Origin: Candidatus Kuenenia stuttgartensis
Lineage (GTDB): Bacteria; Planctomycetota; Planctomycetia; Planctomycetales; Planctomycetaceae
Direction: 5' to 3'
DNA length: 64,000 nt
Assembly (NCBI GenBank): GCA_945906725.1
Contig: CAMDRI010000007.1
Coordinates: 1 to 64,000, forward strand
A program made the position numbers and the translations under genes. The notes under the pieces were generated by a model that did no database searches, was not told where the DNA came from, and saw nothing but the letters and a program-made list of their open reading frames with translations. Below are positions 11,987 through 22,145 of this stretch, one piece after another (the first letter of the stretch is position 1; every line of letters begins with the position of its first letter).

Positions 11987-13684
11987 ATGTCGGACGACAT
12001 CCTTAATAAACTGGTCAATGACGGCGTGGTTTCAAAGGACCAAGTGCAAGAAGCGCAGCACCTTGCGAGTAGCTTGGGAATCAGAACCGAAGAAGCCTTG
12101 ATCAAGTTAGGGTACGTCGATCCAAATGAGATCAGTAACCTTCAAGCCTCAAAGTTCGGATTTGAGACAGTCAACTTAAACGGATATGAGATTCCACCGA
12201 GTGTCGTCGAAATGGTTCCGGAGTCAGTTGCGCGTGAAAACGTCGTCATCCCACTTGGCCTCGACGGGGACGCTCTGACCGTAGCTATAAATGATCCCAT
12301 GAAATTTGAGGTCTTGGACAAGTTGCGCTTTATTTTGAACAGAGAGATCAAAGTAAAAGTTGCCTCGAATGAGTCCATTTTATCAGCAATCAACAGACAC
12401 TACGGTCAGAGCGAAACTGAATCTGTTGACTCTATGATCTCCGAGTTCACTGAAACAGCAATTGACATCACTCAAACAGAACTCAAACAGGCCGAGACGG
12501 TCGCGGGTGATGACGAAAGTGCTCCGATTGTCAGGCTCGTTAATTTGATCATCTCAGAAGCCGTCAGCATGCGTGCCAGTGACATCCACATTGAACCATT
12601 CGAAAGCAGGGTACGCATTCGGTATCGAATTGATGGCGTACTTGTCGAACGAGATAGTCCTCCAAGACGACTTCTTGCGGCTTTGGTATCACGCCTAAAA
12701 ATCATGGCGAACATGGATATTGCGGAAAAAAGGCGTTGCCAGGACGGCCGCATCAAAACGCGAGCTAATGGAAAGGAGTTTGATCTTCGCGTCAGTATTT
12801 TGCCATCGGTTCATGGACAGGCCGTTGTCATGCGTATCCTCGATCGAGACAGCATCAAAATTGGAATCCGAAATCTTGGTTTTAGCGAAGAAAACTATCG
12901 AAAATTCCAAAATATCATCAGGAGACCAAATGGCATTTTTTTAGTGACGGGGCCGACCGGGAGCGGAAAAACCACTACTCTTTATAGTGCTCTAGGTGAG
13001 TTGAACAGACCAGACCGCAAGGTGATCACCGCTGAAGACCCAGTTGAATACCTGCTTCCGGGAATCAATCAAGTTGAAGTGAAATCCGCCATCGGTTTGA
13101 ACTTTGCCTCAATTATCCGCGCGATGCTTCGCCAAGCTCCGAATGTAATCCTCGTTGGAGAAATCCGTGACTCTGAGACTGCCGATATGGCTATCCAGGC
13201 ATCTTTGACAGGCCACTTAGTTTTCAGCACTCTACACACGAACGATGCGCCCGGATCTGTGACTAGACTTATCGACATGGGGGTCCAGCCATTTCTTGTG
13301 GCATCAAGTGTTATGGCCGTCATGGCGCAGCGTCTTGCTCGGGTCGCTTGCCCCAAGTGTCGCGAACCAGTAACACCTGATCAAGGCGAGCTTGAAGCAT
13401 TCAGCATTTCACCGGAACAGGCAGCCGCCGCGACGTTTATGCGAGGCCGCGGATGCAATTACTGTCAACACACTGGCTATCGAGGCCGAGTCGCTGTATT
13501 CGAACTGATGACCATGAACTCTAAGCTACGAGAAATGACATTCAACCGCGAGCCTGCACAAAACATTCGACGCCAAGCAAGATTGATGGGAATGAAATCT
13601 CTCGCTGAAGACGCAACAGCCAAAGCCCTCAAAGGGATAACGACGTTACTTGAGGTCGCACGACTTCAAAAAGCCGTGGACTAA
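11987..13684 (+). CDS. PilB/GspE-type secretion ATPase (copy 1)
   Basis: N-terminal MshEN-like domain; ASDIHIEPFESRVRIRYRIDGVL, LVTGPTGSGKTTTLYSAL, AEDPVEY, GEIRDSETADMAIQASLTGHLVFSTLHTNDA, CPKC..CNYC zinc motif. Confidence 0.95.
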   Translation: MSDDILNKLVNDGVVSKDQVQEAQHLASSLGIRTEEALIKLGYVDPNEISNLQASKFGFETVNLNGYEIPPSVVEMVPESVARENVVIPLGLDGDALTVAINDPMKFEVLDKLRFILNREIKVKVASNESILSAINRHYGQSETESVDSMISEFTETAIDITQTELKQAETVAGDDESAPIVRLVNLIISEAVSMRASDIHIEPFESRVRIRYRIDGVLVERDSPPRRLLAALVSRLKIMANMDIAEKRRCQDGRIKTRANGKEFDLRVSILPSVHGQAVVMRILDRDSIKIGIRNLGFSEENYRKFQNIIRRPNGIFLVTGPTGSGKTTTLYSALGELNRPDRKVITAEDPVEYLLPGINQVEVKSAIGLNFASIIRAMLRQAPNVILVGEIRDSETADMAIQASLTGHLVFSTLHTNDAPGSVTRLIDMGVQPFLVASSVMAVMAQRLARVACPKCREPVTPDQGELEAFSISPEQAAAATFMRGRGCNYCQHTGYRGRVAVFELMTMNSKLREMTFNREPAQNIRRQARLMGMKSLAEDATAKALKGITTLLEVARLQKAVD

Positions 13685-13782
13685 CCGCTATGGCGTGACG
13701 ACTTCGCTGGAATTTGTTGTCGCACCATTCGTTTGCAGCACAATGGATTTCGTCGCATGACGAAGCCAAGGGAGGGGACTAC

Positions 13783-14898
13783 ATGGCATCAATCCAGATC
13801 GACAAATTGCTCGAAACGGTTGTCAAAGAACGCGTCAGCGATCTTCACATTTCGTGCGGACAGCCTCCCGTTTTGCGTGTTGGCGGGCACATGGTGCGAT
13901 TGGAGACAAAAGTTCTCGAGGCAGAAGATACGGTCTCACTGATGAAAAGCATCACACCTGAGCGAAATCAGCAGGAGTTACAGGAAGTTGGCACAACGGA
14001 TTTTGGTTTCGCCTTTGGCACCAAAGCCCGCTTTCGAGTCTCAGTATTTAAGCAAAAAGGCAAGATCTCGATTGTGCTGCGAAGAATACCGACAGACTTT
14101 TTAACGTTTGAACAACTTGGACTGCCGCCATTAATCCGCGACTTGATCCAAAGACCTAGAGGACTCTTTCTGGTAACCGGCCCGACTGGATCCGGAAAAA
14201 CAACCAGCCTCGCCAGTATGATTAACTGGCTGAACGAGAACTGCGATCATCACATCATCACGCTAGAAGATCCGATTGAATACTATCACGTCCACAAAAA
14301 GAGCACAGTCAATCAACGTGAGGTTGGCGTTGACGTCCCCAGCTTTTCAGAGGCGTTACGCCGCTGCCTCCGGCAGGATCCTGATGTGATCCTTGTCGGC
14401 GAATTACGCGATTTGGAAACGATGGAATCGGCGATCACCGCTGCCGAAACTGGACACCTGGTCTTCGGAACTTTGCATACAACAGGCGCGCAGGGAACAG
14501 TCGATCGAATCATTGACGTTTTCCCGACGAACCAGCAGGAACAGATTCGTACTCAACTTTCCACATCAATTATCGCGGTACTGAGTCAGCAGTTGTTGTC
14601 GCGAAAGCCCAAAGGAATGGTTGCGGCGTATGAATTCATGGTCGTCACTTCCGCGATCGCCAATCTTATCCGCGAGGGAAAGACCTTCCGCATCAATTCG
14701 TCCCTTCAAACTGGCAAGAAGTATGGAATGCAGCTGATGGACGATTCGCTGTTCAGTCTTTGGAAGAATCAACTTTGCGAAGAGTCCGACGTCATCATTC
14801 GCGCAAATAATTCCGGAGACCTACGAGACAAGATTGCCAAGGCAAAAAAAGGCCTCCTAGACGACGAGGAATCTGGAGAGGATTCCGATGACGAGTAG
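13783..14898 (+). CDS. pilT: PilT-like twitching/retraction ATPase with acidic C-terminal tail
   Basis: SDLHISCGQPPVLRVGG, GLFLVTGPTGSGKTTSLASMI, TLEDPIEYYHVHKKSTVNQREVG, GELRDLETMESAITAAETGHLVFGTLHT; SD ggaggggact upstream of ATG 13783. Confidence 0.93.
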   Translation: MASIQIDKLLETVVKERVSDLHISCGQPPVLRVGGHMVRLETKVLEAEDTVSLMKSITPERNQQELQEVGTTDFGFAFGTKARFRVSVFKQKGKISIVLRRIPTDFLTFEQLGLPPLIRDLIQRPRGLFLVTGPTGSGKTTSLASMINWLNENCDHHIITLEDPIEYYHVHKKSTVNQREVGVDVPSFSEALRRCLRQDPDVILVGELRDLETMESAITAAETGHLVFGTLHTTGAQGTVDRIIDVFPTNQQEQIRTQLSTSIIAVLSQQLLSRKPKGMVAAYEFMVVTSAIANLIREGKTFRINSSLQTGKKYGMQLMDDSLFSLWKNQLCEESDVIIRANNSGDLRDKIAKAKKGLLDDEESGEDSDDE

Positions 14899-14960
14899 CC
14901 GGGCCAATAATCGCTGCTGGCGATTAAACACTTTCCATTTGATTTACGGAGTGATTCTCA

Positions 14961-16670
14961 ATGGCTTCGCGACGCTTGGGGCAAATATTGGTCGATCTCG
15001 GCCACATCACCGAGGATCAACTCTGGGACATTTTGGAAGAACAAAAAAAGAGTCCAGGAGAAATCATCGGCCGAGTTGCGTTGCGCATGAGCCTGGTAAG
15101 CGAATCGCAGATTACCGAGGCGCTCGCTGAACAATGGGGAATGGCGGTCGTCAACCTCAAGGAAACTAATATCCCGCCAAAAGTTTTGGAACTTGTCCCA
15201 CAAACGATGGCCGAGATCTATAAGATCATGCCAATCTCGTTAAAGAATAACATACTTACAGTAGCAATGGCTGATCCACACAACATGGCCGCCCTAGATG
15301 ATTTGCGCAATTTTCTTGGTTACGACGTCAGAGGGGCTGTTTCTAATCACCAAGACGTTGAAGAGGCAATCACCCGACATTATGCAGACAAAGAAGATAG
15401 CATTGAAGATGTAATCGGAAAGATGGAAGAAGAATTCCCCGAGGAGAGGGGCAAGGAAGGTGCTTACGATATTGGCTCAGAAGATGAACTCGTAAACTCC
15501 GCACCGATCCGCAAATTGCTGAATATGGTGCTGTTGTTGGCTATTCGCGACCAAGCCAGCGACATTCACTTCGAGCCATTTGAAGATGAATTCAAAATTC
15601 GTGTCAAAGCAGATGGTGTTCTGTACGAAATGGTTCCTCCTCCTCGCCATTTGGCGAATGCTATTACCACACGTATTAAAGTGATGGCAAATTTAGATAT
15701 CGCAGAAAGGCGACTTCCGCAAGACGGCCGAATTGAATTGAACGTTGGAGGAAACTCAGTCGATCTTCGTGTCAGTGTTTTGCCGACGATGTTTGGCGAG
15801 TCCGTCGTGATGCGAATACTGGATCGAACAGTTGTGCAGTTGGATTTGAACAAAATCGGACTAGATGCAACAACCCTGTCTCGGTTTCGGCAATGTTTAC
15901 ATACTCCAAACGGCATTGTTTTAGTGACGGGACCTACAGGGAGCGGAAAGACGACCACACTCTATTCCGCCTTGAACGAACTCAACGACATTGAGACAAA
16001 GATCATCACCACCGAGGATCCAGTCGAGTATGAAATCGAGGGACTCCTACAGATACCTGTGAATCATGATATTGATGTCACCTTTGCCAACGTATTACGT
16101 GCCATCTTGCGACACGATCCGGATATCATCTTGGTTGGCGAAATTCGTGATTATGAAACTGCTGAAACTGCTATCCAAAGTGCGCTGACCGGGCATTTGG
16201 TGTTTAGCACGCTGCATACAAATGACGCACCTTCCACCGTTACTCGCCTGCGCGACATGGGCATCGCGCCGTTCATGATTACAGCTACAGTTGAAGCCAT
16301 TTTGGCGCAACGTCTAGTTCGCCGCATCTGTAGTGAATGTCGTACTGAGTTTGAACCCAGCGACGAGTTACTGATGGAACTCCAACTTCCAATCGCCCAG
16401 GCCCGCCAGTATCGGTTTTATTATGGAAAAGGCTGCGCTCGATGTAACAACAGCGGATACAAAGGTCGGTGTGGCCTCTACGAATTGATGAATATCACGG
16501 ATGATATTCGTGACATGATTGCGGCCAACGCATCCTCCGATGAACTCCGAAACATGGCTCGCAGCCAAGGAATGACAACTCTGCGAGAGGCGGGACTAAA
16601 ATTGATTTTTGATGGCGTAACCACCATTGACGAGGTGGTGCGAGAGACCGTCATGGAAGACGTTGAATAA
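14961..16670 (+). CDS. PilB/GspE-type secretion ATPase (copy 2)
   Basis: MASRRLGQILVDLGHITEDQLWDILEEQ..; VTGPTGSGKTTTLYSALNEL; TTEDPVEYEIEGLLQIPV; CSEC..CARC zinc motif. Confidence 0.95.
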   Translation: MASRRLGQILVDLGHITEDQLWDILEEQKKSPGEIIGRVALRMSLVSESQITEALAEQWGMAVVNLKETNIPPKVLELVPQTMAEIYKIMPISLKNNILTVAMADPHNMAALDDLRNFLGYDVRGAVSNHQDVEEAITRHYADKEDSIEDVIGKMEEEFPEERGKEGAYDIGSEDELVNSAPIRKLLNMVLLLAIRDQASDIHFEPFEDEFKIRVKADGVLYEMVPPPRHLANAITTRIKVMANLDIAERRLPQDGRIELNVGGNSVDLRVSVLPTMFGESVVMRILDRTVVQLDLNKIGLDATTLSRFRQCLHTPNGIVLVTGPTGSGKTTTLYSALNELNDIETKIITTEDPVEYEIEGLLQIPVNHDIDVTFANVLRAILRHDPDIILVGEIRDYETAETAIQSALTGHLVFSTLHTNDAPSTVTRLRDMGIAPFMITATVEAILAQRLVRRICSECRTEFEPSDELLMELQLPIAQARQYRFYYGKGCARCNNSGYKGRCGLYELMNITDDIRDMIAANASSDELRNMARSQGMTTLREAGLKLIFDGVTTIDEVVRETVMEDVE

Positions 16671-16744
16671 AGAACAAAACCAAGGCGTGATCCCAGTGCG
16701 GCCAAAGTGTTGGCATTTTTTCCCAAGGCAAACAGAGGTCAGCC

Positions 16745-17998
16745 ATGCCGGTATATCAGTACGAGGCGATGGACAATACTGGAACTGAGGTCAAGGACAC
16801 CATCGAAGCTGGCTCCGAAGCCGAAGCTCAGCAGAAGATTAAGGAACAGGGTTTCTTCGTCACCAAGATCTCCGAGAAGGGGCGAGGCGGTAAGAAGAAG
16901 GAAACCGAGAAGAAGAAAAAGCCAGCGAGCGGCCCAAGGAAAAAGAAAGGGTTTTCGTTCGGATCAGTAAAGGGAAAACATCTTTGCGCTTTTACTCGCC
17001 AACTTTCGACACTTCAGGACGCAGGATTGCCCATTTTAAGAAGTCTGAAAATCCTCGAGGGACAATCAAAGCCCGGAGTGCTGAAAAACTCTTTGATTGG
17101 GGTGATTGAAGACATCGAATCCGGCAACACGCTATCGGAAGCCATGTCCAAGCAGCCGAAGGCATTTGACGGCCTTTACGTCAACATGGTGAAAGCAGGT
17201 GAGGCCGGTGGGGCGTTGGAAATCATTTTGCAGCGTTTGGCCGAGTTTAAGGAGCGAGCCCAGAGCCTCAAGCGTAAGGTACAAGGCGCGATGATTTATC
17301 CCTGTGCGGTCATTTTCGTAGCAACCGCAATCGTAGGATTTATCATGTACTACATCATTCCGAAGTTTAAGCAGATCTTCCTGGGCTTTGGGACGGAGCT
17401 TCCCGGAATCACCGTCATGCTGATCAACATGAGCGACATCGTGGTGAGGTACTTCTACTTGTTCCCGGCAATCCCGATCGGCTTTTGGTTGATTATAAAA
17501 ATCATACGAAAGAACAAAACAGGCGAGTTTGTCTCGGACTGGCTGGTGCTAAAGATTCCTTTGATGGGCCAAATTCTCAGCAAGTCAATCGTGGCTCGAA
17601 CCATGCGAACGCTGGGAACGCTCGTGGCCTCTGGTGTGCCAATCTTGGAAGGCTTGACCATTGCACGTGACACGGCAGGCAACGCGGTGTTTCGAAAAGC
17701 ATTCGACAACGTTTATGCCGCCATTCGTGAAGGCGAGTCCATCGCGACCCCGTTAAGGGAGGCGAGAATCGTGGACGATATCGTGGTCAACATGATCGAC
17801 GTCGGAGAAGAAACCGGTGCCTTGGACAATATGATGTACAAGATCGCCGATGTGTATGACGAGGAAGTTTCGGTACTGGTCGATGGCTTGGTCAGCCTGC
17901 TGGAACCGCTGATGGTCGTCATTCTGGGTTTCATCGTCGGCTTCATCGTGATCGCGTTGTTCATGCCGCTAGTCAAACTGCTGAACGATCTGTCGTGA
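16745..17998 (+). CDS. PilC/GspF-type inner-membrane platform protein with Lys-rich linker
   Basis: MPVYQYEAMDNTGTEVKDTIEAGSEAEAQQKIKEQGFFV; CAFTRQLSTLQDAGLPILRSLKILEGQ; MVKAGEAGGALEIILQRLAEFKER. Confidence 0.95.
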   Translation: MPVYQYEAMDNTGTEVKDTIEAGSEAEAQQKIKEQGFFVTKISEKGRGGKKKETEKKKKPASGPRKKKGFSFGSVKGKHLCAFTRQLSTLQDAGLPILRSLKILEGQSKPGVLKNSLIGVIEDIESGNTLSEAMSKQPKAFDGLYVNMVKAGEAGGALEIILQRLAEFKERAQSLKRKVQGAMIYPCAVIFVATAIVGFIMYYIIPKFKQIFLGFGTELPGITVMLINMSDIVVRYFYLFPAIPIGFWLIIKIIRKNKTGEFVSDWLVLKIPLMGQILSKSIVARTMRTLGTLVASGVPILEGLTIARDTAGNAVFRKAFDNVYAAIREGESIATPLREARIVDDIVVNMIDVGEETGALDNMMYKIADVYDEEVSVLVDGLVSLLEPLMVVILGFIVGFIVIALFMPLVKLLNDLS

Positions 17999-18209
17999 TA
18001 TGTTCCCGAAAGGCAACGGCCGGAAACCTTCCGGTCGGGTCACAATTTTCTGGATGCTGACTATCTGAGTCAGCCGTCAATAGGTTTTCGAGTGGTGATC
18101 GAATCCGTCCGGATTGGATTCTCTGTTGAGCGATTTTCGCCGTGGTGGACGGTCGAAAGTGGGATGCTGGTTTTGGGTGAATGCTTTTAGCGTCAGAGGA
18201 GATACTGAG

Positions 18210-19238
18210 ATGCAAGCCGTTTGGAAGTCCTCACCGAGCCATCGGAAACACACACCGCCACCGCGTACCGGTTTCACGCTTATTGAGTTGATGGTGGTGG
18301 TAGTAATCATCGTCCTTTTGATTGGCTTGGTGCTGCCAGCGATTTCGGGTGTCCGCAGCCGAGCACGCGATGTCGAGGTGCGAAAGGAGATTGGCGATTT
18401 GGAGCAGGCCATCACGCAATTCAAGGTGGCTTACGGTGTCGAACCGCCGAGCATGGTGACGATTTATAAGACCGATGCGCAGTGGGTTGCAGACACGAGA
18501 AGTCGAGCGGCGATCAAGAGAATTTGGCCGAAGTTAAATTTTGCTTACGCAGATCCGATGAGTCCGAATGTCGGGAGCGGCGGCCTGGCATTTCCGCCCG
18601 GTGTAACGGCGGTGCATTTGAATGGAGCCGAGTGTTTGGTTTTCTTTCTGGGCGGTGTTGCGAGTAGTACGTCAGGTGCCCTCATTGGATTTTCCAAGGA
18701 TCCACAACTTCCATTCAAAAGCGACACAAGCCGTGAAGGGCCGTTTTTTGAGTTCAAAGGAGCATATGACTCAATGACTTCAAAGTGGACCGGTCGTTTA
18801 ACAACGAACGACGACGGCGACGCAATGCCGACGTACTTAGACACGTTGCCACAGCAAACAAAACCTTATGTTTACTTTCACTCCAATGACGGAGGCAGTT
18901 ACCCGTTTGAAACGGTGGCGTCGACCACCACATCTGCCAGTTGGAGAAATACAGATTGCCTCGGTTACACGGTCAGTATGGGAATTTCCGTGTATGACTC
19001 AACAAAAACCTTGATGGAACACGCTTATTTTCAATCGTTTCCCGGCACCGGTATGACGCCGCTTGCTCAGGCTCGAAGCAGTCTGCCACATAAATCCAAG
19101 AGCTTCCAAATCATCTCGCCGGGTCCGGATGCAGCCTACGGCACGGGTGGTCTTTTCAATCCGGAGAACAAGTCAAATTTGTCGCCGGCTGACGGGGATA
19201 ACATCACCAATTTTCATCCCGGGCGGTTGGTGAATTAG
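18210..19238 (+). CDS. Type II/IV pseudopilin-like protein
   Basis: PRTGFTLIELMVVVVIIVLLIGLVLPAISGVRSRARDVEV prepilin motif; SD-like gagga before ATG 18210. Confidence 0.85.
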   Translation: MQAVWKSSPSHRKHTPPPRTGFTLIELMVVVVIIVLLIGLVLPAISGVRSRARDVEVRKEIGDLEQAITQFKVAYGVEPPSMVTIYKTDAQWVADTRSRAAIKRIWPKLNFAYADPMSPNVGSGGLAFPPGVTAVHLNGAECLVFFLGGVASSTSGALIGFSKDPQLPFKSDTSREGPFFEFKGAYDSMTSKWTGRLTTNDDGDAMPTYLDTLPQQTKPYVYFHSNDGGSYPFETVASTTTSASWRNTDCLGYTVSMGISVYDSTKTLMEHAYFQSFPGTGMTPLAQARSSLPHKSKSFQIISPGPDAAYGTGGLFNPENKSNLSPADGDNITNFHPGRLVN

Positions 19239-19342
19239 TCGTTCAGATTTCGTTTGCCACGGCTGGCTCGGCCATGTGTCGCTGACGAGTTCGCTCGGTT
19301 GAAACCGCTACGACACACGACCGAGTGGAATCGAGGTTGACT

Positions 19343-20698
19343 ATGAACTCTTCGCATGCGGCGTCTGGTCGAAGTGAGACTTCGACGGTCCGTTTCAGAC
19401 TACGCGCAGCGTTCACGCTGATCGAGATTCTGATCGTGATTTCGATCATCATCCTCTTGGTGACGATGATGGGCGCGGTTATTGGAAACTCGGTCAAGAA
19501 GGCTCGCGAGGCGGCGACGGCGACGCTGATCGAGAAGATCGACAAGTTGTTGGACGAGCGGACGAAGGGTTTCGATCGAGCGACCAAGTCACTGGATTTC
19601 CAGCGGATCATCGCGATTCGCAAGCAGTTGTTGGAGGCGGGTGGCACCTTCGGTGTCTCGCCGAAAGTGTTGTCGGCTGTGGCTCGAAAAGATTTCTTTA
19701 AGGCGAACTTTCCACAGCGATACGCTGACTTGACTGACGTGCTGACGTTTCCGATGGGAAGTACACCAAACGGAGTTCCCGATGCGATTGAATTCGATTC
19801 CACGTTGAAGTCCGAAGACGCGAATGGCAATGGTGCTTTGGATGTTGGCGAGGACACAAATAGCAACGGAGTTTTGGACGGCTACGTGCATGCGAAGCAC
19901 AAGCCGGAGACGGAGAGTTCAGCGCTGCTGTACTACATGCTGACTCGCATGCAAGTGTTTGGCGTGCCTCCAGTCGGCGAGTCAGATTTCAGTACAAGCG
20001 AATATCGTGATACCGACGGAGATGGGTTACTGGAGTTCGTGGATGGCTGGGGCCGACCGTTGCGGTTCTATCGTTGGCCGACGCGGCTACTGAAACCGAA
20101 TGGAATTCGCGGCGCGGATAATCAACCGGGATTTGCAGGGATCAACGACAATCCCGAGTTGAACAACACCGTGGACGATTTTTTGGAGTTCGGCAAGGTC
20201 AGTTCTGACGACATCACGGTCTTGCCATCTCAAAGGGAGATCGCCGGGCATCTGATCGTGGGCTTGCCGAGCGGCCCTGTGTTTTCCGGTCAATGGGATT
20301 CGCTCAGTGAAGACCCGGATGATCCGTATGGCTTGATCTCGACGGAGATCAAACGGCTGTTTCTCCAGAGCAACGGAGCAACTAACGTGACAACGGGACC
20401 GGCCGGATTCAATGAGATGAATTATCCGACGATCGACACTTACCACACGCCGCTGATTATTTCCGTCGGACCGGATGCAGACTTGGGGTTGTTCGAGCCT
20501 TACCAAGGAACGGCCTCGGGCGCAAGCGGCGTGGGTGTGCTCGACACAGATCTGGGTATTCTGGCTCAGCCGATTCATGGCCCCGTTGGCCCCTACGACT
20601 TTGGCAATCTGGCTGTGACTCCAAACGGCAATCATGTGATCTCGGCGTTGGGGGACAATATCACGAATCGCAATCGGCGTGCGGGAAGGGGGAAGTGA
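19343..20698 (+). CDS. Pseudopilin-like protein with Ca-binding-like EDxNxNGxLDxGED repeat
   Basis: RAAFTLIEILIVISIIILLVTMMGAVI; EDANGNGALDVGEDTNSNGVLDG. Confidence 0.85.
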   Translation: MNSSHAASGRSETSTVRFRLRAAFTLIEILIVISIIILLVTMMGAVIGNSVKKAREAATATLIEKIDKLLDERTKGFDRATKSLDFQRIIAIRKQLLEAGGTFGVSPKVLSAVARKDFFKANFPQRYADLTDVLTFPMGSTPNGVPDAIEFDSTLKSEDANGNGALDVGEDTNSNGVLDGYVHAKHKPETESSALLYYMLTRMQVFGVPPVGESDFSTSEYRDTDGDGLLEFVDGWGRPLRFYRWPTRLLKPNGIRGADNQPGFAGINDNPELNNTVDDFLEFGKVSSDDITVLPSQREIAGHLIVGLPSGPVFSGQWDSLSEDPDDPYGLISTEIKRLFLQSNGATNVTTGPAGFNEMNYPTIDTYHTPLIISVGPDADLGLFEPYQGTASGASGVGVLDTDLGILAQPIHGPVGPYDFGNLAVTPNGNHVISALGDNITNRNRRAGRGK

Positions 20699-20699
20699 C

Positions 20700-22145
20700 A
20701 TGAACAGCGTTCATGTCGCTTCGCGGCATAAAAAAGTAGTCGGCACACTCCGTGTGCCGAGTCGGCACGCGGAGTGTGCCGACTACTTTGGCTTCACGCT
20801 GGTGGAGTTGTTGGTCGTGATCACTGTGTTGTTGATTTTAGTGGTGATGACGGTCACCTCGATCGATTTCACGTTTTCGTCGGAGCGGTTGAAAGCGGGT
20901 GCTCGGCAGGTGCAATCGGCGTTGGCGGGCGCACGCGATCGGGCGATCTTCGCCAAGGAACCGCGCGGTTTGCGGTTTTTGGTTGACTCAAGCGATTCAA
21001 CGTCAGTCGAATCTCGCGTTGTCACGAGCATGATTTACATCGGCGCTCCGAGCAATTGGTCGGAAGGTCAGATTCGGCTGGAGCGAGTGGATGCCAATGG
21101 TGACAACATCGCCGAACCAGCCGTCGATACGGACAGCGACGGAACGCTCGACGCAACGGCGGTCATGATCGTCCGAGGCGATGCGCTTTGCGGCTGGTAC
21201 ACCTTGAAAGAGCGTGGCTTTCTGGGGTTGTTTGAGGACCAGAATCTCAACGGCCGATTGGATTCCGGCGAGGATGCAAACGGCAATGGACTTCTGGACC
21301 TCGACGCGCCGCGGATCAAGATTCCGGCGGACGACAACGGTTCGTGGTACACCGTGCTGGTCCTCAGTTCTGGTCCCTACGCAATGACACCGGTAAATCA
21401 GGTGTTGAAATTGGTGACGCCGTATCGCGACCCTGGCACCACTCCGGAGACGAGTGTGGTTGCGTTTCAGAACGGCGGGCCGAATACCTACATCCTGGAA
21501 CTACCGCCGCGCATGCTGCCGGAGGCTCAACCCATCCTGTTGCCGGCCGGAGTTTGTATCGACCTGGATGGTTCGCAGGTGCCACGGAGTTGGCGGTCGT
21601 TCGGCGAGGATCTCAACGACAACGGGGTGTTGAATGGTGGCGAGGACACGAACATGAACGGCCAGTTGGACCGTTCGAGCTATTCCTCGCGAATGGACGT
21701 TTTGTTTTCTCCGCGCGGCATCGTGACCGGTTCAGTGGCCGCCGAGGGTTTGCTGCACTTGTACGTCGCGGAACTCAAAGATGTGCAACGAATTGTCGAC
21801 ATCGGAGTCGACGTGAGCGGGACTGGAAGCGGATCAATGTCTCCTCGGCTTCCGATTCATGGCAACACGCTGTCGTTGGCACGAGTCCCGTTTCAAATCG
21901 TACCGGGGGGGAATCAATTCAGCCCGGAAGAACCGATCGGTCAGCGGACGATCGTTTCGATCTTCACTCAGACGGGCAAAATCTCAGCACATGCGATCGA
22001 TCCCACGGACGGTGAAGACCGAAACGGAAACGGCATGCTCGACCCAGGAGAGGACGTGAATGGCAACGGAATGCTCGATCCTCCGAATGGCTACGCGGAC
22101 GTTCCATTCCTGTTTTCCACTCGAGGCGAGGCGGCCAGCCAATGA
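20700..22145 (+). CDS. GspH-like pseudopilin with long leader and Ca-binding-like repeats
   Basis: YFGFTLVELLVVITVLLILVVMTVTSIDF; FEDQNLNGRLDSGEDANGNGLLD; FGEDLNDNGVLNGGEDTNMNGQLD; GEDRNGNGMLDPGEDVNGNGMLD. Confidence 0.85.
   Translation: MNSVHVASRHKKVVGTLRVPSRHAECADYFGFTLVELLVVITVLLILVVMTVTSIDFTFSSERLKAGARQVQSALAGARDRAIFAKEPRGLRFLVDSSDSTSVESRVVTSMIYIGAPSNWSEGQIRLERVDANGDNIAEPAVDTDSDGTLDATAVMIVRGDALCGWYTLKERGFLGLFEDQNLNGRLDSGEDANGNGLLDLDAPRIKIPADDNGSWYTVLVLSSGPYAMTPVNQVLKLVTPYRDPGTTPETSVVAFQNGGPNTYILELPPRMLPEAQPILLPAGVCIDLDGSQVPRSWRSFGEDLNDNGVLNGGEDTNMNGQLDRSSYSSRMDVLFSPRGIVTGSVAAEGLLHLYVAELKDVQRIVDIGVDVSGTGSGSMSPRLPIHGNTLSLARVPFQIVPGGNQFSPEEPIGQRTIVSIFTQTGKISAHAIDPTDGEDRNGNGMLDPGEDVNGNGMLDPPNGYADVPFLFSTRGEAASQ
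20733..20789. repeat. REP-like palindrome inserted in frame in pseudopilin leader (AGTCGGCACACTCCGTGTGCCGA family)
   Basis: AAAGTAGTCGGCACACTCCGTGTGCCGA / TCGGCACGCGGAGTGTGCCGACTACTTT, 27/28 pairing; 57 bp = 19 codons. Confidence 0.8.

Noticed and set aside
11677-12006. 109-codon ORF before the first PilB/GspE gene
   Set aside because: Overlaps the start of the GspE ORF, composition not protein-like, no motif.
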